Source: JAJDIA01 sp031555505
GTDB lineage: Bacteria > Bacteroidota > Bacteroidia > Bacteroidales > Tannerellaceae
Reading direction: 5' to 3'
DNA length: 58,574 nt
NCBI GenBank assembly: GCA_031555505.1
Contig: JAVBUH010000057.1
Coordinates: forward strand, 1-58,574
Under the pieces are notes generated by a model that ran no database searches, had not been told where the DNA came from, and worked only from the letters and a program-made list of their open reading frames with translations. Below, piece by piece: positions 44,569-53,810 of this stretch. Made by a program: the position numbers and the translations under genes. Position 1 is the first letter of the stretch. Each line of letters starts with the position of its first letter.

Positions 44569-44682
44569 CAAACATACTGAATATTTCTGTCTTCAGCAGC
44601 CTGGTTTTATTACTGAAATATTACGCACGGACAAAAAAGCCTGCGTAAGTTTGCATTCCTCCCGTGCGTACATCTATCTTTG
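44569..44682. promoter_or_regulatory. Divergent promoters GLPGLI / histidine kinase
   Basis: Minus strand: TATGTTTG (44569-44576). Plus strand: TTGC (44651-44654), 20-bp spacer, TATCTTTG (44675-44682). The latter places the transcription start near 44690 and excludes the ATG at 44680 as start of the kinase. Confidence 0.7.
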
Positions 44683-44700
44683 CGTAAAACATTCATTCAC

Positions 44701-46212
44701 ATGGAAAAGCGGATTCGAATTATTTGGTTGCTTTCACTCGTATCGGCCGTGCTGCTGATCGGAATGCAGGGATACTGGCTGTACAACCAATACGGCTATG
44801 TGGTCGATTCCTGCTCGAACGAGTTGGCCGATCAGATACTGCAGGCTGGTGAAGAAGAATTCGAGATACGGAAAGGGGAGAAAACGTCTCCCTATTCGTT
44901 TATCGTCAACCAAAGTTCGGAATATAAAAAAGAAGAAGGCCGTGAGTCGAAAAACCAACAAGTATTTGTAGGCATCAGTAAACCGGGAGCTCCGAAGGCC
45001 AATGAAGGTTCACTGACGCTCGAAGCTGCTGAACAGCGGCAGTTGAAACAAATGCGACTCGGACTGGACTATTTGGAACAGCAACCGGATACTTCCGGCA
45101 AGATATCTGCAGATACTATCACCCCGATACGTCTCACTTTCAACGCCACCCTGCCGGCTGACCAAATGCATGCAGCGGTCAACCGGACCCTGACAAACTA
45201 TACCAACCCGTTCCGTGTGGCGTTGCTTGATTCTATCCTGACCGCCCAACTGCCCGGTATGCACTACACCCTTATCCCGTCGGCCCAAGGCGATTCGTCT
45301 GTCAACGCTTCCCGGTGGGAGAAAAACGGCAATCTGTTCTATCCGGCCCTTACGGTGACGTATGCCTACAGCCCGATGCAATACCAATATGTGACGATCT
45401 ATGCCGATATCCCGGCACAACCTGTTTTCCGGCAGATGGCCGTGCAACTGGCCTTGTCGCTCGTGCTCATCTTTCTGCTCACCGGTTGCCTGGTGTACCA
45501 GGTGAAGACCATCCTCAAGCAACAGAAGATAAGCGAGCTCAGGCAGAACTTTGTCAACACCATGATCCATGAACTCAAACGTCCGGTGCAGACACTGAAG
45601 ACCTTCATCTCTTTCCTTGGCGATAAGGAGATGCGTGCCGATGAGGCGGCCACAGAGCAAGTGGTACAGGATTCACTCTTCGAACTCGACAATCTTTCGG
45701 CCTACCTGGCCAAGCTGCGCGACATGGTACGGGCCGACGACGAAGTGACCCTACTCAAGCGCACCCGGTTTAACCTGCAGGAACTCACCGAAAAAGTGAT
45801 CCGCCTTGCCTCCGTACCGGCTGGTAAAGACGTATCCTTCTCCACTTCCTTCGAGATGGAATCCCTTATGATCGAAGCCGATCCGGTGCATGTGGCCAAC
45901 ATCCTGAGTAACCTGATCGAGAACGCCGTGAAGTATTCAGGCCGACAGGTACACATCACCATCCGCGCCGAACGGCAGGGACGCGAGCTCCGTCTCACCG
46001 TATCAGACGATGGCATCGGTATCCCGCTGTCCGAACAGGAAAAAGTATTCGCCAAGTTCTACCGTGGCAGTAACCTGCCCGACCGTAACCTCCCGGGACT
46101 GGGACTGGGCCTCAGCTACGTGAAGCTTATCAGCGAAGCCCACCAGGGCTACGTCACCCTCCAAAGCCGGCTGGGTGAAGGAACAACCATCACCTTATGC
46201 CTTCCGCAATGA
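44701..46212 (+). CDS. Sensor histidine kinase
   Basis: 503 residues from MEKRIRIIWLLSLVSAVLLIG. Two membrane helices (about 7-27 and 250-272) frame a periplasmic sensor domain of about 220 residues without recognised fold. Dimerisation/phosphotransfer domain with His290 in IHELKRPVQTLKTF, ATPase domain with N box LSNLIENAVKYSG, G1 VSDDGIGIP and G2 GLGLGLSYVK. Forms a pair with the following response regulator through an ATGA overlap. Stimulus not readable; the divergent GLPGLI/barrel operon is a candidate target. Confidence 0.95.
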   Translation: MEKRIRIIWLLSLVSAVLLIGMQGYWLYNQYGYVVDSCSNELADQILQAGEEEFEIRKGEKTSPYSFIVNQSSEYKKEEGRESKNQQVFVGISKPGAPKANEGSLTLEAAEQRQLKQMRLGLDYLEQQPDTSGKISADTITPIRLTFNATLPADQMHAAVNRTLTNYTNPFRVALLDSILTAQLPGMHYTLIPSAQGDSSVNASRWEKNGNLFYPALTVTYAYSPMQYQYVTIYADIPAQPVFRQMAVQLALSLVLIFLLTGCLVYQVKTILKQQKISELRQNFVNTMIHELKRPVQTLKTFISFLGDKEMRADEAATEQVVQDSLFELDNLSAYLAKLRDMVRADDEVTLLKRTRFNLQELTEKVIRLASVPAGKDVSFSTSFEMESLMIEADPVHVANILSNLIENAVKYSGRQVHITIRAERQGRELRLTVSDDGIGIPLSEQEKVFAKFYRGSNLPDRNLPGLGLGLSYVKLISEAHQGYVTLQSRLGEGTTITLCLPQ

Positions 46213-46892
46213 AACCTGCGCTGAAAATACTGTTTGCCGACGACGACCTCAAGTATTCCCTCGTCATCAAGCGCTTCCTCGAACGTGAAGGCTATGACGT
46301 GACCTATACCGGCAACGGGCAGAAGGCCCTCGAACAGTTCCCGGTGATCAAACCCGATCTCGTTCTCCTGGACATCAACATGCCCGGCCTTAACGGCTTC
46401 GAAGTGGCACAACGCATCCGGGAGACCGATGCCCACACGCTCATCTTCTTCCTCTCCGACCGTTCCGACAAAAGCGACCGTCTCCAAGGCTTCAGTCTCC
46501 GGGGCAACGACTATATCGCCAAGCCCTTCTACCCCGAAGAGCTCATCGCCCGCATCCGTGAACGCTTCGAGCCTACCGCTCCCGACAACTTTCCCGAAGA
46601 AACCTACACCTTCGGAAAGACCGTCTTCAACTATAGCACCAACGAACTGCGCACCGGCAACAACAAAACCCTCATCACCTCCCGCCAGGCCGAACTGCTC
46701 CGCATCCTGGCCCGACACCTCAACACATTGGTAGAACGCAACACCCTGCTCTCCTCCGTCTGGGGCAACGCCTCCTACGCCAACTCCCTCGCCCTCAACG
46801 TCCAGATCACCTACCTCCGCAAAGCCCTCCAAAACGATCCCGACACCACCCTCACTTCACTCCCCCGCAAAGGGTATATGCTCAAAGGATGA
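46209..46892 (+). CDS. OmpR/PhoB-type response regulator
   Basis: 227 residues from the ATG that overlaps the kinase stop (ATGA); an ATG 12 bp upstream is possible. Receiver domain with DDD near 10, phospho-acceptor Asp55 in LVLLDINMPGLNG, and Lys in IAKPFYPEEL; C-terminal winged helix (about 128-225) with SRQAELLRILARH and RKGYMLKG. A threonine/serine switch is seen at FFLSDRSD. Controls transcription together with the kinase encoded just before. Followed by the 667-bp gap with array C. Confidence 0.95.
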   Translation: MKPALKILFADDDLKYSLVIKRFLEREGYDVTYTGNGQKALEQFPVIKPDLVLLDINMPGLNGFEVAQRIRETDAHTLIFFLSDRSDKSDRLQGFSLRGNDYIAKPFYPEELIARIRERFEPTAPDNFPEETYTFGKTVFNYSTNELRTGNNKTLITSRQAELLRILARHLNTLVERNTLLSSVWGNASYANSLALNVQITYLRKALQNDPDTTLTSLPRKGYMLKG

Positions 46893-47017
46893 TCAACAGA
46901 ATCGCCTTAACCAGACACCATGTAAAAGCAGACTGCCACCCACACCTTCCTATTCGCTTCGATTGGAAAGCGTTCATCTTCAAGACTGCCCCGATTTGAA
47001 ACGAAGCCTGCTGTATC

Positions 47018-47311
47018 TATCGTCGGCATCTGCTACTACTATTGTCGGGAATACGGAGTCCTATTACCGGCATTAGCAATACCTTCCCTTTTCACTGCTG
47101 TGATGTCTTCTCCTCACATCTGTGATGTCTTCTCTTCACAGCTATGGAGCGTATGCTTCACTGCTGTGAAACGAAAGCTTCACTGCTGTGAAAATGAATC
47201 TTCACAGCAGTGGAACGGAATCTCCATAATTGTGGAATGAAATGATCATTCAGATGGCAACAATACATCATAAGGATGACAACAATACATCATAATGATG
47301 CTACCGATAGA
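47018..47311. repeat. 22-bp-period array C (ten units plus three degenerate ones)
   Basis: Ten units of exactly 22 bp start at 47092 and end at 47311. The first six carry dyad cores such as TCACTGCTGTGA, TCACATCTGTGA or TCACAGCAGTGG; the last four drift to CCATAATTGTGG and then TCATnnnGATG. Left of these, three more 22-bp units (47018, 47040, 47062) share TATYGTCGG-like starts but are out of phase by 8 bp with the main run. Not coding (22 is not a multiple of 3). Lies between the convergent response regulator and pnp genes. Rest of the gap: 46893-47017 holds the 15-mer and 11-mer shared with the region at 201-232; 47312-47488 shows nothing definite. Confidence 0.85.
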
Positions 47312-47488
47312 AAATTTAGCATACGATCCCGGAAAAAGGGCTGAAGGGAAGACTGAAAGGTGAGGGTTCAGGCCTTAACTGCTGGCAGCAAGAAAGTTAC
47401 ACCTCGCCTGAAAGGCTGAAGGCAAGGTGTCATACGCTGGGAGGAATCCAATTTTACAGTCTCTGAGAATGCGTTGCATGAAAACGAA

Positions 47489-47518
47489 AAGAGGCTGTTC
47501 CGGGTGGAGCAGCCTCTT
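47489..47518 (-). terminator. Terminator of pnp
   Basis: Stem AAGAGGCTG/CAGCCTCTT (9 bp, perfect) with a 12-nt loop; on the minus strand it is followed by TTCGTTTTC. It lies 43 bp past the pnp stop codon. Confidence 0.75.
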
Positions 47519-47560
47519 GGTATGGGAATTGACCGGCACGAGGCCGGTATTTAGGCAATG

Positions 47561-49789
47561 TTAGCGGGGACCACGGTTGCCGCCGTTGCGGGGGCCACGG
47601 TCGCCACGGTCACCACGGTCAGGGCGGGGGCCACGATCAGGACGGTCGGTACGAGGCGGACGTTCTTCGTAACCTTCGGGCTTAGGCATCAATACCTTGC
47701 GGGAAAGTTTGAACTTGCCGGTCTTCGGATCTACGTCTACCAGTTTCACCTGGATAGAATCACCTTCTTTAAGGCCGGTTTCTTCTACTGTTTCCAGACG
47801 TTTCCAGTCGATTTCGGAGATATGCAACAAACCGTCTTTGCCCGGCATGAATTCCACGAATGCACCATAAGGCATGATGGAAGAGATTTTGCCTTCGTAT
47901 ACTTCGCCCACTTCGGGAACAGCTACAATGGATTTAATAGCACGCATAGCTCCGTCGATGGATTCTTTGTTGGTACCTGAGATCTCGATGATACCCACAC
48001 CTTCCACTTCTTCGATAGCAATGGTAGCACCCGTCTTTTCCTGGATACCCTGGATGATTTTTCCACCCGGTCCAATTACGGCGCCGATAAATTCCTTGGC
48101 AATGATCATCTTTTCGATGCGCGGTGCATGGGGTTTCAGATCGGGGCGCGGTTCCGGCAGGGCATCCGTGATCTTGCCGAGGATATGCAAACGTCCTTCG
48201 CGCGCTTGAGCGAGAGCGTTTTCAAGGATTTCATACGAAAGTCCGTCTACCTTGATGTCCATCTGTGTAGCCGTGATACCTTCCATGGTACCTGTTACCT
48301 TGAAGTCCATATCGCCCAGGTGGTCTTCGTCGCCGAGGATATCGGAAAGGATAGCGTAGTTGGTCCCTTTGTTTTCAGAGATCAGCCCCATGGCGATACC
48401 TGATACCGGTTTCTTGATCTGCACACCGGCATCCATCAATGCCAGCGTACCGGCACAAACGGTAGCCATGGAAGACGAACCGTTGGATTCGAGGATATCG
48501 GATACGACACGTACCACATACGGATAACCTTCGGGCAGCATCCCTTTCAAGGCGCGGTGGGCCAAGTTTCCATGACCTACTTCGCGACGGCCGACACCGC
48601 GTTGCGGACGGGCTTCGCCGGTAGAGAACGGCGGGAAGTTATAATGCAGCAGGAAGCGTTCCTTACCGTAGTTGAGCACATCGTCGATCAGTTTTTCGTC
48701 CGACTTGGTACCCAGCGTAACCGTTGTCAGTGACTGTGTTTCACCACGGGTGAAGACAGCCGATCCGTGCGGCCAGGGCAGGTAACTGGTTTCGCACCAG
48801 ATGGGACGTATCTCGGTGGTCTTACGACCGTCGAGGCGCTTGCCTTCGTCGAGGATCGCACGGCGCATGGCTTCCTTTTCCACATCGTGGTAGTAGCGAC
48901 CGATCATTTCGGCTTTCTCGGCGAGTCCTTCTTCACTGTATCCGCCTTTATATGCGTCTACAATGGCTGCGAAGGCTTCGGCACGCTGGTGCTTGTCTGA
49001 ACCGGATACGGCAACGGCGTATACTTTGTCGTAGCATTTTTCGCGCACGTCCTTGCGGAGTTCTTCATCGTTGGTTTCGTGATTATATTCACGTTTTACC
49101 ATTTTCCCGCAGGCTCCAGACAATTCGATCTGTGCCTGGCACTGTACCTTGATCGCTTCGTGGGCCACCTTGATAGCTTCGAGCATTTCAGACTCCTGTA
49201 CTTCCTTCATTTCACCTTCTACCATCATGATGTTGTCGATGGTTGCACCTACCATGATGTCGATATCGGCTTTAGCCAACTGGTCGAAGGTAGGATTGAC
49301 AATGAATTGGCCGCCTACACGGGCCACACGTACTTCTGAAATCGGGCCGTTGAACGGTATATCGGAAACAGCCAGGGCGGCAGAGGCTGCCAGTCCGGCC
49401 AATGCGTCGGGCATATCTTCGCCATCGGAAGAAAACAGGATGACGTTCACAAATACTTCGGCGTGGTAGTTATCCGGGAACAGCGGACGAAGCGCGCGGT
49501 CGACCAGGCGTGATGTCAGAATTTCATAATCGGATGCTTTTCCTTCACGTTTGGTAAAACCACCGGGGAAACGGCCGAATGCAGAAAACTTCTCTTTATA
49601 CTCTACCGACAGGGGCATGAAGTCAACACCCGGGTTTGCATCTTTCGCAGCCGTAACCGTGGCCAACAACACGGTGTTGTTCATACGAACAGTTACGGAA
49701 CCGTCCGCTTGTTTGGCCAATTTTCCGGTCTCGATCGTGATGGTCCTTCCATCACTCAATTGGATCGTCTTGTTAATTGGATTAACCAT
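47561..49789 (-). CDS. pnp: Polyribonucleotide nucleotidyltransferase (PNPase)
   Basis: 742 residues: two RNase PH domains separated by the helical linker, KH domain with GPGGKIIQGIQEKTGA, and S1 domain (EVYEGKISSIMPYGAFVEFMPGKDGLLH as landmark). Catalytic aspartates correspond to those in SDILGDEDHLGDMDF. 3'-to-5' phosphorolysis of RNA in mRNA decay. It ends in a tail of about 30 residues, rich in Arg, Gly, Asp and Pro (RPDRGDRGDRGPR), absent in E. coli PNPase (711 residues), perhaps an extra RNA- or protein-binding element. Monocistronic with its own promoter and terminator. Confidence 0.98.
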   Translation of the reverse strand: MVNPINKTIQLSDGRTITIETGKLAKQADGSVTVRMNNTVLLATVTAAKDANPGVDFMPLSVEYKEKFSAFGRFPGGFTKREGKASDYEILTSRLVDRALRPLFPDNYHAEVFVNVILFSSDGEDMPDALAGLAASAALAVSDIPFNGPISEVRVARVGGQFIVNPTFDQLAKADIDIMVGATIDNIMMVEGEMKEVQESEMLEAIKVAHEAIKVQCQAQIELSGACGKMVKREYNHETNDEELRKDVREKCYDKVYAVAVSGSDKHQRAEAFAAIVDAYKGGYSEEGLAEKAEMIGRYYHDVEKEAMRRAILDEGKRLDGRKTTEIRPIWCETSYLPWPHGSAVFTRGETQSLTTVTLGTKSDEKLIDDVLNYGKERFLLHYNFPPFSTGEARPQRGVGRREVGHGNLAHRALKGMLPEGYPYVVRVVSDILESNGSSSMATVCAGTLALMDAGVQIKKPVSGIAMGLISENKGTNYAILSDILGDEDHLGDMDFKVTGTMEGITATQMDIKVDGLSYEILENALAQAREGRLHILGKITDALPEPRPDLKPHAPRIEKMIIAKEFIGAVIGPGGKIIQGIQEKTGATIAIEEVEGVGIIEISGTNKESIDGAMRAIKSIVAVPEVGEVYEGKISSIMPYGAFVEFMPGKDGLLHISEIDWKRLETVEETGLKEGDSIQVKLVDVDPKTGKFKLSRKVLMPKPEGYEERPPRTDRPDRGPRPDRGDRGDRGPRNGGNRGPR

Positions 49790-49827
49790 AATCTTCTTTC
49801 TTGTTTTTCTATCTGTAAAAATTCGTG

Positions 49828-49835
49828 CAAATGTA
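49828..49835 (-). promoter_or_regulatory. -7 element for pnp
   Basis: Minus-strand TACATTTG, 38 bp upstream of the start codon. Confidence 0.6.
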
Positions 49836-49897
49836 GCGAATCTTTACCTGTAAATGCATGAAAATGAAAAGAAAAAACGAAGTTGTAACCCTTTTTG

Positions 49898-50693
49898 TGT
49901 GAAACAACAGACTTTTTTACTAATATTGGACGCTCAAAGGACATTACAGTCGCCTTCGAATCTTACCATTCGCTGAAAGACATGGTGAGCTATTACACCT
50001 TTTTTAATGACGAAATCTGGACCATCAATGCATACAAAAGGGATATCTACTTCCAATCATTCTTTCTACCAACTGTTCAAGATCCCCGGAAAGCTGAGCA
50101 ATGAATCGTTGTTGGAATTGCAATACACCGATTTTGGTAACATCAACGGCAACTACAATCCGTCGGCTCACTTAACCATGTCGTTCCCCCGTAATGTCGG
50201 ACAACTGCCCCTTTACTACAATCACAAGAATACAGGCCGGCCGTTACCGGCTGATGCACCGGAGACTGACTATAAATCATCCTATCTGGATGCACCGATC
50301 ACCCCGTTGTATCCATTTGGTTATGGCTTGAGTTATACCACATTTGAAGTAACTAACGTCAAAGCGGACAACAACCAATTTGGTAAAAACGGTAAGATCA
50401 TCGTCACTGCTGATGTAACAAATACAGGCTCAAAAGAGGGCGAAACCATTTTGCAACTTTATATCCGTGACCTGGTAGGTAGTGTTACCCGTCCGGTAAA
50501 AGAACTGAAAGGGTTCACTAAAATAGCCCTGAAAGCCGGAGAAAGGCAACAGGTATCATTCACTATCAACGAAGACCTGATTGCTTTCTATGGCATCGAT
50601 GGCATAAGAAAAGCCGAGCCGGGAGATTTCAACCTGTGGGTCGGTCTGCATTCGGCCGACGAAACCAATCAAACAAACTTCCGTTATGAATAA
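49898..50693 (+). pseudogene. Fusion relic: SusD-like fragment joined to GH3 C-terminus
   Basis: Three parts are seen. 49898-50060: a fragment reading RSKDITVAFESYHSLKDM and EIWTINAYKRDI, in one frame. 50060-50145: in the next frame SFYQLFKIPGKLSNESLLELQYTDFGN, typical of SusD/RagB lipoproteins. From about 50150: NPSAHLTMSFPRNVGQLPLYY, YPFGYGLSYTTF and a fibronectin III-like end, the C-terminal third of a GH3 beta-glucosidase/xylosidase. The GH3 catalytic domain is missing. A deletion therefore joined a SusD gene and a GH3 gene in frame, and a frameshift lies in the first part. The last codons overlap the intact GH43 start by 8 bp, as in a working operon. The identity of the very first part is uncertain. 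Confidence 0.7.
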
Positions 50694-52416
50694 AATAAAA
50701 ACTGCAGCCATGCTGGTACTGTCTGCAACCAGCTTAATGTCCGCCGCACAGCAAATGCGGATGGATACCTATTGTAATCCACTGAATATAGATTATACCT
50801 ACATGATCTATAACGCCGATAAAGATATCTCCTACCGGTCGGGGGCCGATCCGGCGGTGGTGGAGTTCAGGGGTGAATATTACATGTTCGTGACCCGTTC
50901 GCACGGGTATTGGCATTCTACTGATCTTCTCAACTGGAATTTCATCTCACCTGGCAAGAACTGGTATCCACAGGGATGTAATGCACCGGCAGCTCATAAT
51001 TACAAAGACTCTGTGTTATATGTGGCTGGCGACCCGTCCGGGTCGATGAGTATATTGTATACAGACAATCCTAAAAAGGGAGGCTGGGAAGCAACCCCCA
51101 CGATCCTGCACGACCTGCAAGACCCGGATCTGTTCATTGACGACGATGGACAAGCGTATATGTTCTGGGGCTCCTCCAATGTATATCCTGTCCGGGGCAA
51201 AAAACTGAATAAGGAGAAACGCTTCACCGTATCGGGAGAAACGATAGAACTGTTCAACCTCGATCCGGCAAAACATGGTTGGGAACGCTTCGGGGAGAAT
51301 CATTCGGATACCATACTGGGTGGATACATCGAAGGTCCCTGGCTGACCAAACATAACGGCAGATATTACATGCAATATGCCTCACCCGGTACCGAATTCA
51401 ATGTCTATGGCGACGGTGTGTATGTGGCCGATCATCCATTGGGACCCTATAGCTACCAGGTGCACAACCCCATTTCCTATAAACCCGGCGGGTACATGAA
51501 CGGCGCCGGACACGGCAGTACGATGATGGGGCCGGGCGGACAATACTGGCACTTCGCTACGATGGATTATTCCGTGAATATGAACTGGGAACGGCGCCTC
51601 TGTATGTTCCCGTTGTTCTTCGACAAAGACGGAATTATGTATTGTGATACCCGTTTCGGTGATTATCCTCATTACGCTCCTGCTGTTCCTGGTAAACACG
51701 GTCAATTCAAGGGATGGATGCTGCTATCATATCGAAAACCGGTGGAAGTATCTTCTTCCATGGGTAATTTCACCGCATCGGCCCTAACCGATGAGATCGC
51801 GAAAACATCCTGGCTGGGTGCTGAAAATGATAACAGGCAATGGGTGCTTATCGACCTTGAATCACCGGCAACCGTTCGCGCCATCCAACTCAACTATGCC
51901 GATTATCAGTCGGATATGTACGGACGTATACCCGGATTACGCTTCCGGTATACGATAGAAGGATCATTGGATGGAAATACCTGGTTCATACTGATCGATA
52001 AAAGCAATAGCTACAAGGATACGCCGAATGATTACGTGGAACTTGAGAACCCGTCACTTGTACGTTACGTGCGTTATCACCACATTGAATCGCCTGCGCC
52101 ACATCTGTCAATGTCCGAGATACGGATATTCGGAACCGGTATGGGAAAGAAACCGGCACGGATCAGACAGCTACAACTGGAACGGCATACAGACAGGCGG
52201 GATATCAGTATCAGGTGGGACAAACAAACAAATGCACAAGGGTACAATGTACGTTGGGGGATCGCCCCGGACAAATTGTATAGCTCATGGATGGTGTATG
52301 ATGACAATAATTTGCTGCTTAAAGCGTTAAATACAGAACAGATATATTATTTTGCTGTGGAAGCTTTCAACGCAAACGGCGTTTCGGAGCTATCCGATAT
52401 CCTGCAAGTAGACTGA
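50686..52416 (+). CDS. Glycoside hydrolase family 43 enzyme with F5/8 type C and Fn3 domains
   Basis: 576 residues with a signal peptide (about 1-21). Five-bladed propeller GH43 domain (about 22-335): catalytic base aspartate in SGADPAVVEF, pKa-modulating aspartate in LQDPDLFIDDDG, and acid glutamate in GGYIEGPWLTKH. Then a galactose-binding-like F5/8C domain (about 350-480, SWLGAENDNRQWVLIDLESPATVRAIQL) and a fibronectin III-like end. It would cleave alpha-arabinofuranosyl or beta-xylosyl linkages outside the cell or in the periplasm. The only intact enzyme left in what looks like a broken polysaccharide-utilisation locus. Confidence 0.92.
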   Translation: MNKIKTAAMLVLSATSLMSAAQQMRMDTYCNPLNIDYTYMIYNADKDISYRSGADPAVVEFRGEYYMFVTRSHGYWHSTDLLNWNFISPGKNWYPQGCNAPAAHNYKDSVLYVAGDPSGSMSILYTDNPKKGGWEATPTILHDLQDPDLFIDDDGQAYMFWGSSNVYPVRGKKLNKEKRFTVSGETIELFNLDPAKHGWERFGENHSDTILGGYIEGPWLTKHNGRYYMQYASPGTEFNVYGDGVYVADHPLGPYSYQVHNPISYKPGGYMNGAGHGSTMMGPGGQYWHFATMDYSVNMNWERRLCMFPLFFDKDGIMYCDTRFGDYPHYAPAVPGKHGQFKGWMLLSYRKPVEVSSSMGNFTASALTDEIAKTSWLGAENDNRQWVLIDLESPATVRAIQLNYADYQSDMYGRIPGLRFRYTIEGSLDGNTWFILIDKSNSYKDTPNDYVELENPSLVRYVRYHHIESPAPHLSMSEIRIFGTGMGKKPARIRQLQLERHTDRRDISIRWDKQTNAQGYNVRWGIAPDKLYSSWMVYDDNNLLLKALNTEQIYYFAVEAFNANGVSELSDILQVD

Positions 52417-52486
52417 CCGAAGATATATTTGTTCGGTTTTGCTGAAAGAAAATGAAAACCTCACGCAAAACAATTGTAAAATAATG

Positions 52487-52494
52487 TATATTTG
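52487..52494 (+). promoter_or_regulatory. -7 element for the thioredoxin-fold lipoprotein gene
   Basis: TATATTTG, 29 bp upstream of the start codon at 52524. Confidence 0.55.
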
Positions 52495-52523
52495 CATCAA
52501 ATTTTGAAAACATACAGATCAGG

Positions 52524-53684
52524 ATGAAAAAACAAATAATCTCACAATGGATCCTGCTGACAGGTGTATTACTGCTGGCTTGCTCTTCCTGTAAACAAAA
52601 TACGGAGTTCACAGTGACCGGGGTCGTATCCGGCGCAGATGGTCAGACACTCTATCTGGAAAACGTAGGTGTTTCTTCGGTGCAAATACTGGATTCGACA
52701 AAACTGGCCGCCGCCGGTAAATTCAAATTTACCGAACCACGTCCGGCCTCTCCCGAGTTTTACCGGTTACGGTTGAACAACCACCTGATCAATTTTGCCG
52801 TGGATTCGACAGAAACCGTTTCTTTCATTGCCGATGCCGGCACATTCTCTACCTCATACACCGTAGAGGGTTCAGAAAATAATATCGCCATCAAGAACAT
52901 TACACTGGCACAGTTGGATGCCAACCAGGCCATCAACCGGTTGCGGAAAGAATATGAAGGTGGACAACTGTCTGATACCACGTATGCCCGCCTGGTGAAT
53001 GAAACTGTAAATACTTACAAAGAACTGGCCCGGAAATATATCTATGCCGCTCCAATGTCTACAGCCGCCTATTTCGGATTATTCCAGCAGATAGACGGAC
53101 TTTTGTTCTTTGATCTGTACGACAAGACCGATTCCAAGTCATTCGCAGCTGTAGCCACCAGTCTGGACCACATGTATCCCAATAGCGCTCGCGCCCAGCA
53201 CTTGCACAATCTGACATTGCAATCTCTGAAAGTGATCCGCGCCCAACGGGAGATCAACCTTGACAAGGTGAATGTGGAAGAAGTGAACTTCCTCGATATC
53301 AACTTACCCGATGTAAAAGGGGCGAACTACAAACTATCGGAAGTAGCCAAAGGGCATGTCACGCTGGTAAACTTCACAGCCTACCAGACCGAATGGTCGG
53401 CCTCCCTGAATATGGAACTCGGCGAACTGTATACCAAATACCAGCAGGAAGGTCTGGTGATCTACCAGGTATCGCTGGATTCGGATTCGCACCTGTGGCG
53501 CAACCGCGCATCCAATCTCCCCTGGATCTGTGTACACGACCCGCAATCTGTTTATTCACAGATCGCTGCCTTATATAATGTACGACAACTTCCAGCCCTT
53601 TTTATCCTGGATAAAAAAGGGAACCTGGTGAAACGTGTGGAAGATATCGCTCAACTGGAAAAAGATATCAAAGGTTTATTCTAA
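52524..53684 (+). CDS. DUF4369 lipoprotein with thioredoxin-like domain lacking CxxC
   Basis: 386 residues. Lipobox LLLACSSC (cysteine about 20). DUF4369 (about 26-130, FTVTGVVSGADGQTLYLENV), an alpha-helical linker, and a TlpA/AhpC-like thioredoxin fold (about 255-386) with INLPDVKGANYKLSEVAKGHVTLVNFTAYQTEWSASLNMEL (landmark) and cis-proline segment VRQLPALFILDKKGNL. Where relatives read WCxxC, this one reads AYQTEWS, so both redox cysteines are missing and it cannot act as an oxidoreductase. It may be a binding or chaperone domain. Monocistronic. Confidence 0.87.
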   Translation: MKKQIISQWILLTGVLLLACSSCKQNTEFTVTGVVSGADGQTLYLENVGVSSVQILDSTKLAAAGKFKFTEPRPASPEFYRLRLNNHLINFAVDSTETVSFIADAGTFSTSYTVEGSENNIAIKNITLAQLDANQAINRLRKEYEGGQLSDTTYARLVNETVNTYKELARKYIYAAPMSTAAYFGLFQQIDGLLFFDLYDKTDSKSFAAVATSLDHMYPNSARAQHLHNLTLQSLKVIRAQREINLDKVNVEEVNFLDINLPDVKGANYKLSEVAKGHVTLVNFTAYQTEWSASLNMELGELYTKYQQEGLVIYQVSLDSDSHLWRNRASNLPWICVHDPQSVYSQIAALYNVRQLPALFILDKKGNLVKRVEDIAQLEKDIKGLF

Positions 53685-53716
53685 GGAGTTTTATGTTGTA
53701 AAACAGGCGGTTATAC

Positions 53717-53747
53717 TTGCTTTTACAATCAAGAAACCCTATATTTG
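53717..53747 (+). promoter_or_regulatory. greA promoter
   Basis: TTGC (53717-53720), 19-bp spacer, TATATTTG (53740-53747). Transcription would start near 53754, leaving a leader of about 98 nt before greA. Confidence 0.75.
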
Positions 53748-53778
53748 CATCGTTATAACATAGTGATACATAAGAGTT

Positions 53779-53810
53779 CCGGCCTTGGATTGGCCGGGAT
53801 TCTTTTTTTT
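53779..53810 (+). terminator. Hairpin plus U-run in the greA leader (terminator or attenuator)
   Basis: Stem CCGGCC/GGCCGG (53779-53784 with 53792-53797), then GATTC and eight T residues (53803-53810). It comes after the greA promoter, so it can terminate the greA transcript itself after about 55 nt. It could also serve the lipoprotein gene that ends 95 bp before. Confidence 0.7.

Noticed and set aside
44680..44700. Upstream ATG for the histidine kinase
   Set aside because: It lies inside the -7 promoter element TATCTTTG and would not be transcribed.
44701..46892. RprX/RprY two-component pair
   Set aside because: The response regulator receiver and winged-helix sequences differ from what I recall of RprY; no symbol assigned.
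47018..47311. CRISPR array
   Set aside because: Units are contiguous 22-bp repeats that drift gradually; there are no constant repeats separated by unique spacers and no cas genes.
47092..47311. CRP-type binding sites
   Set aside because: CRP sites are TGTGA-N6-TCACA. Here TGTGA to TCACA spacing is 10 and the dyad within a unit is TCAC-N3/4-GTGA, so the geometry is wrong.
49895..50104. Separate small gene before the GH3 fragment
   Set aside because: Its residues look like part of a larger exported protein cut off at both ends and shifted in frame relative to the SusD-like segment; treated as part of the relic.
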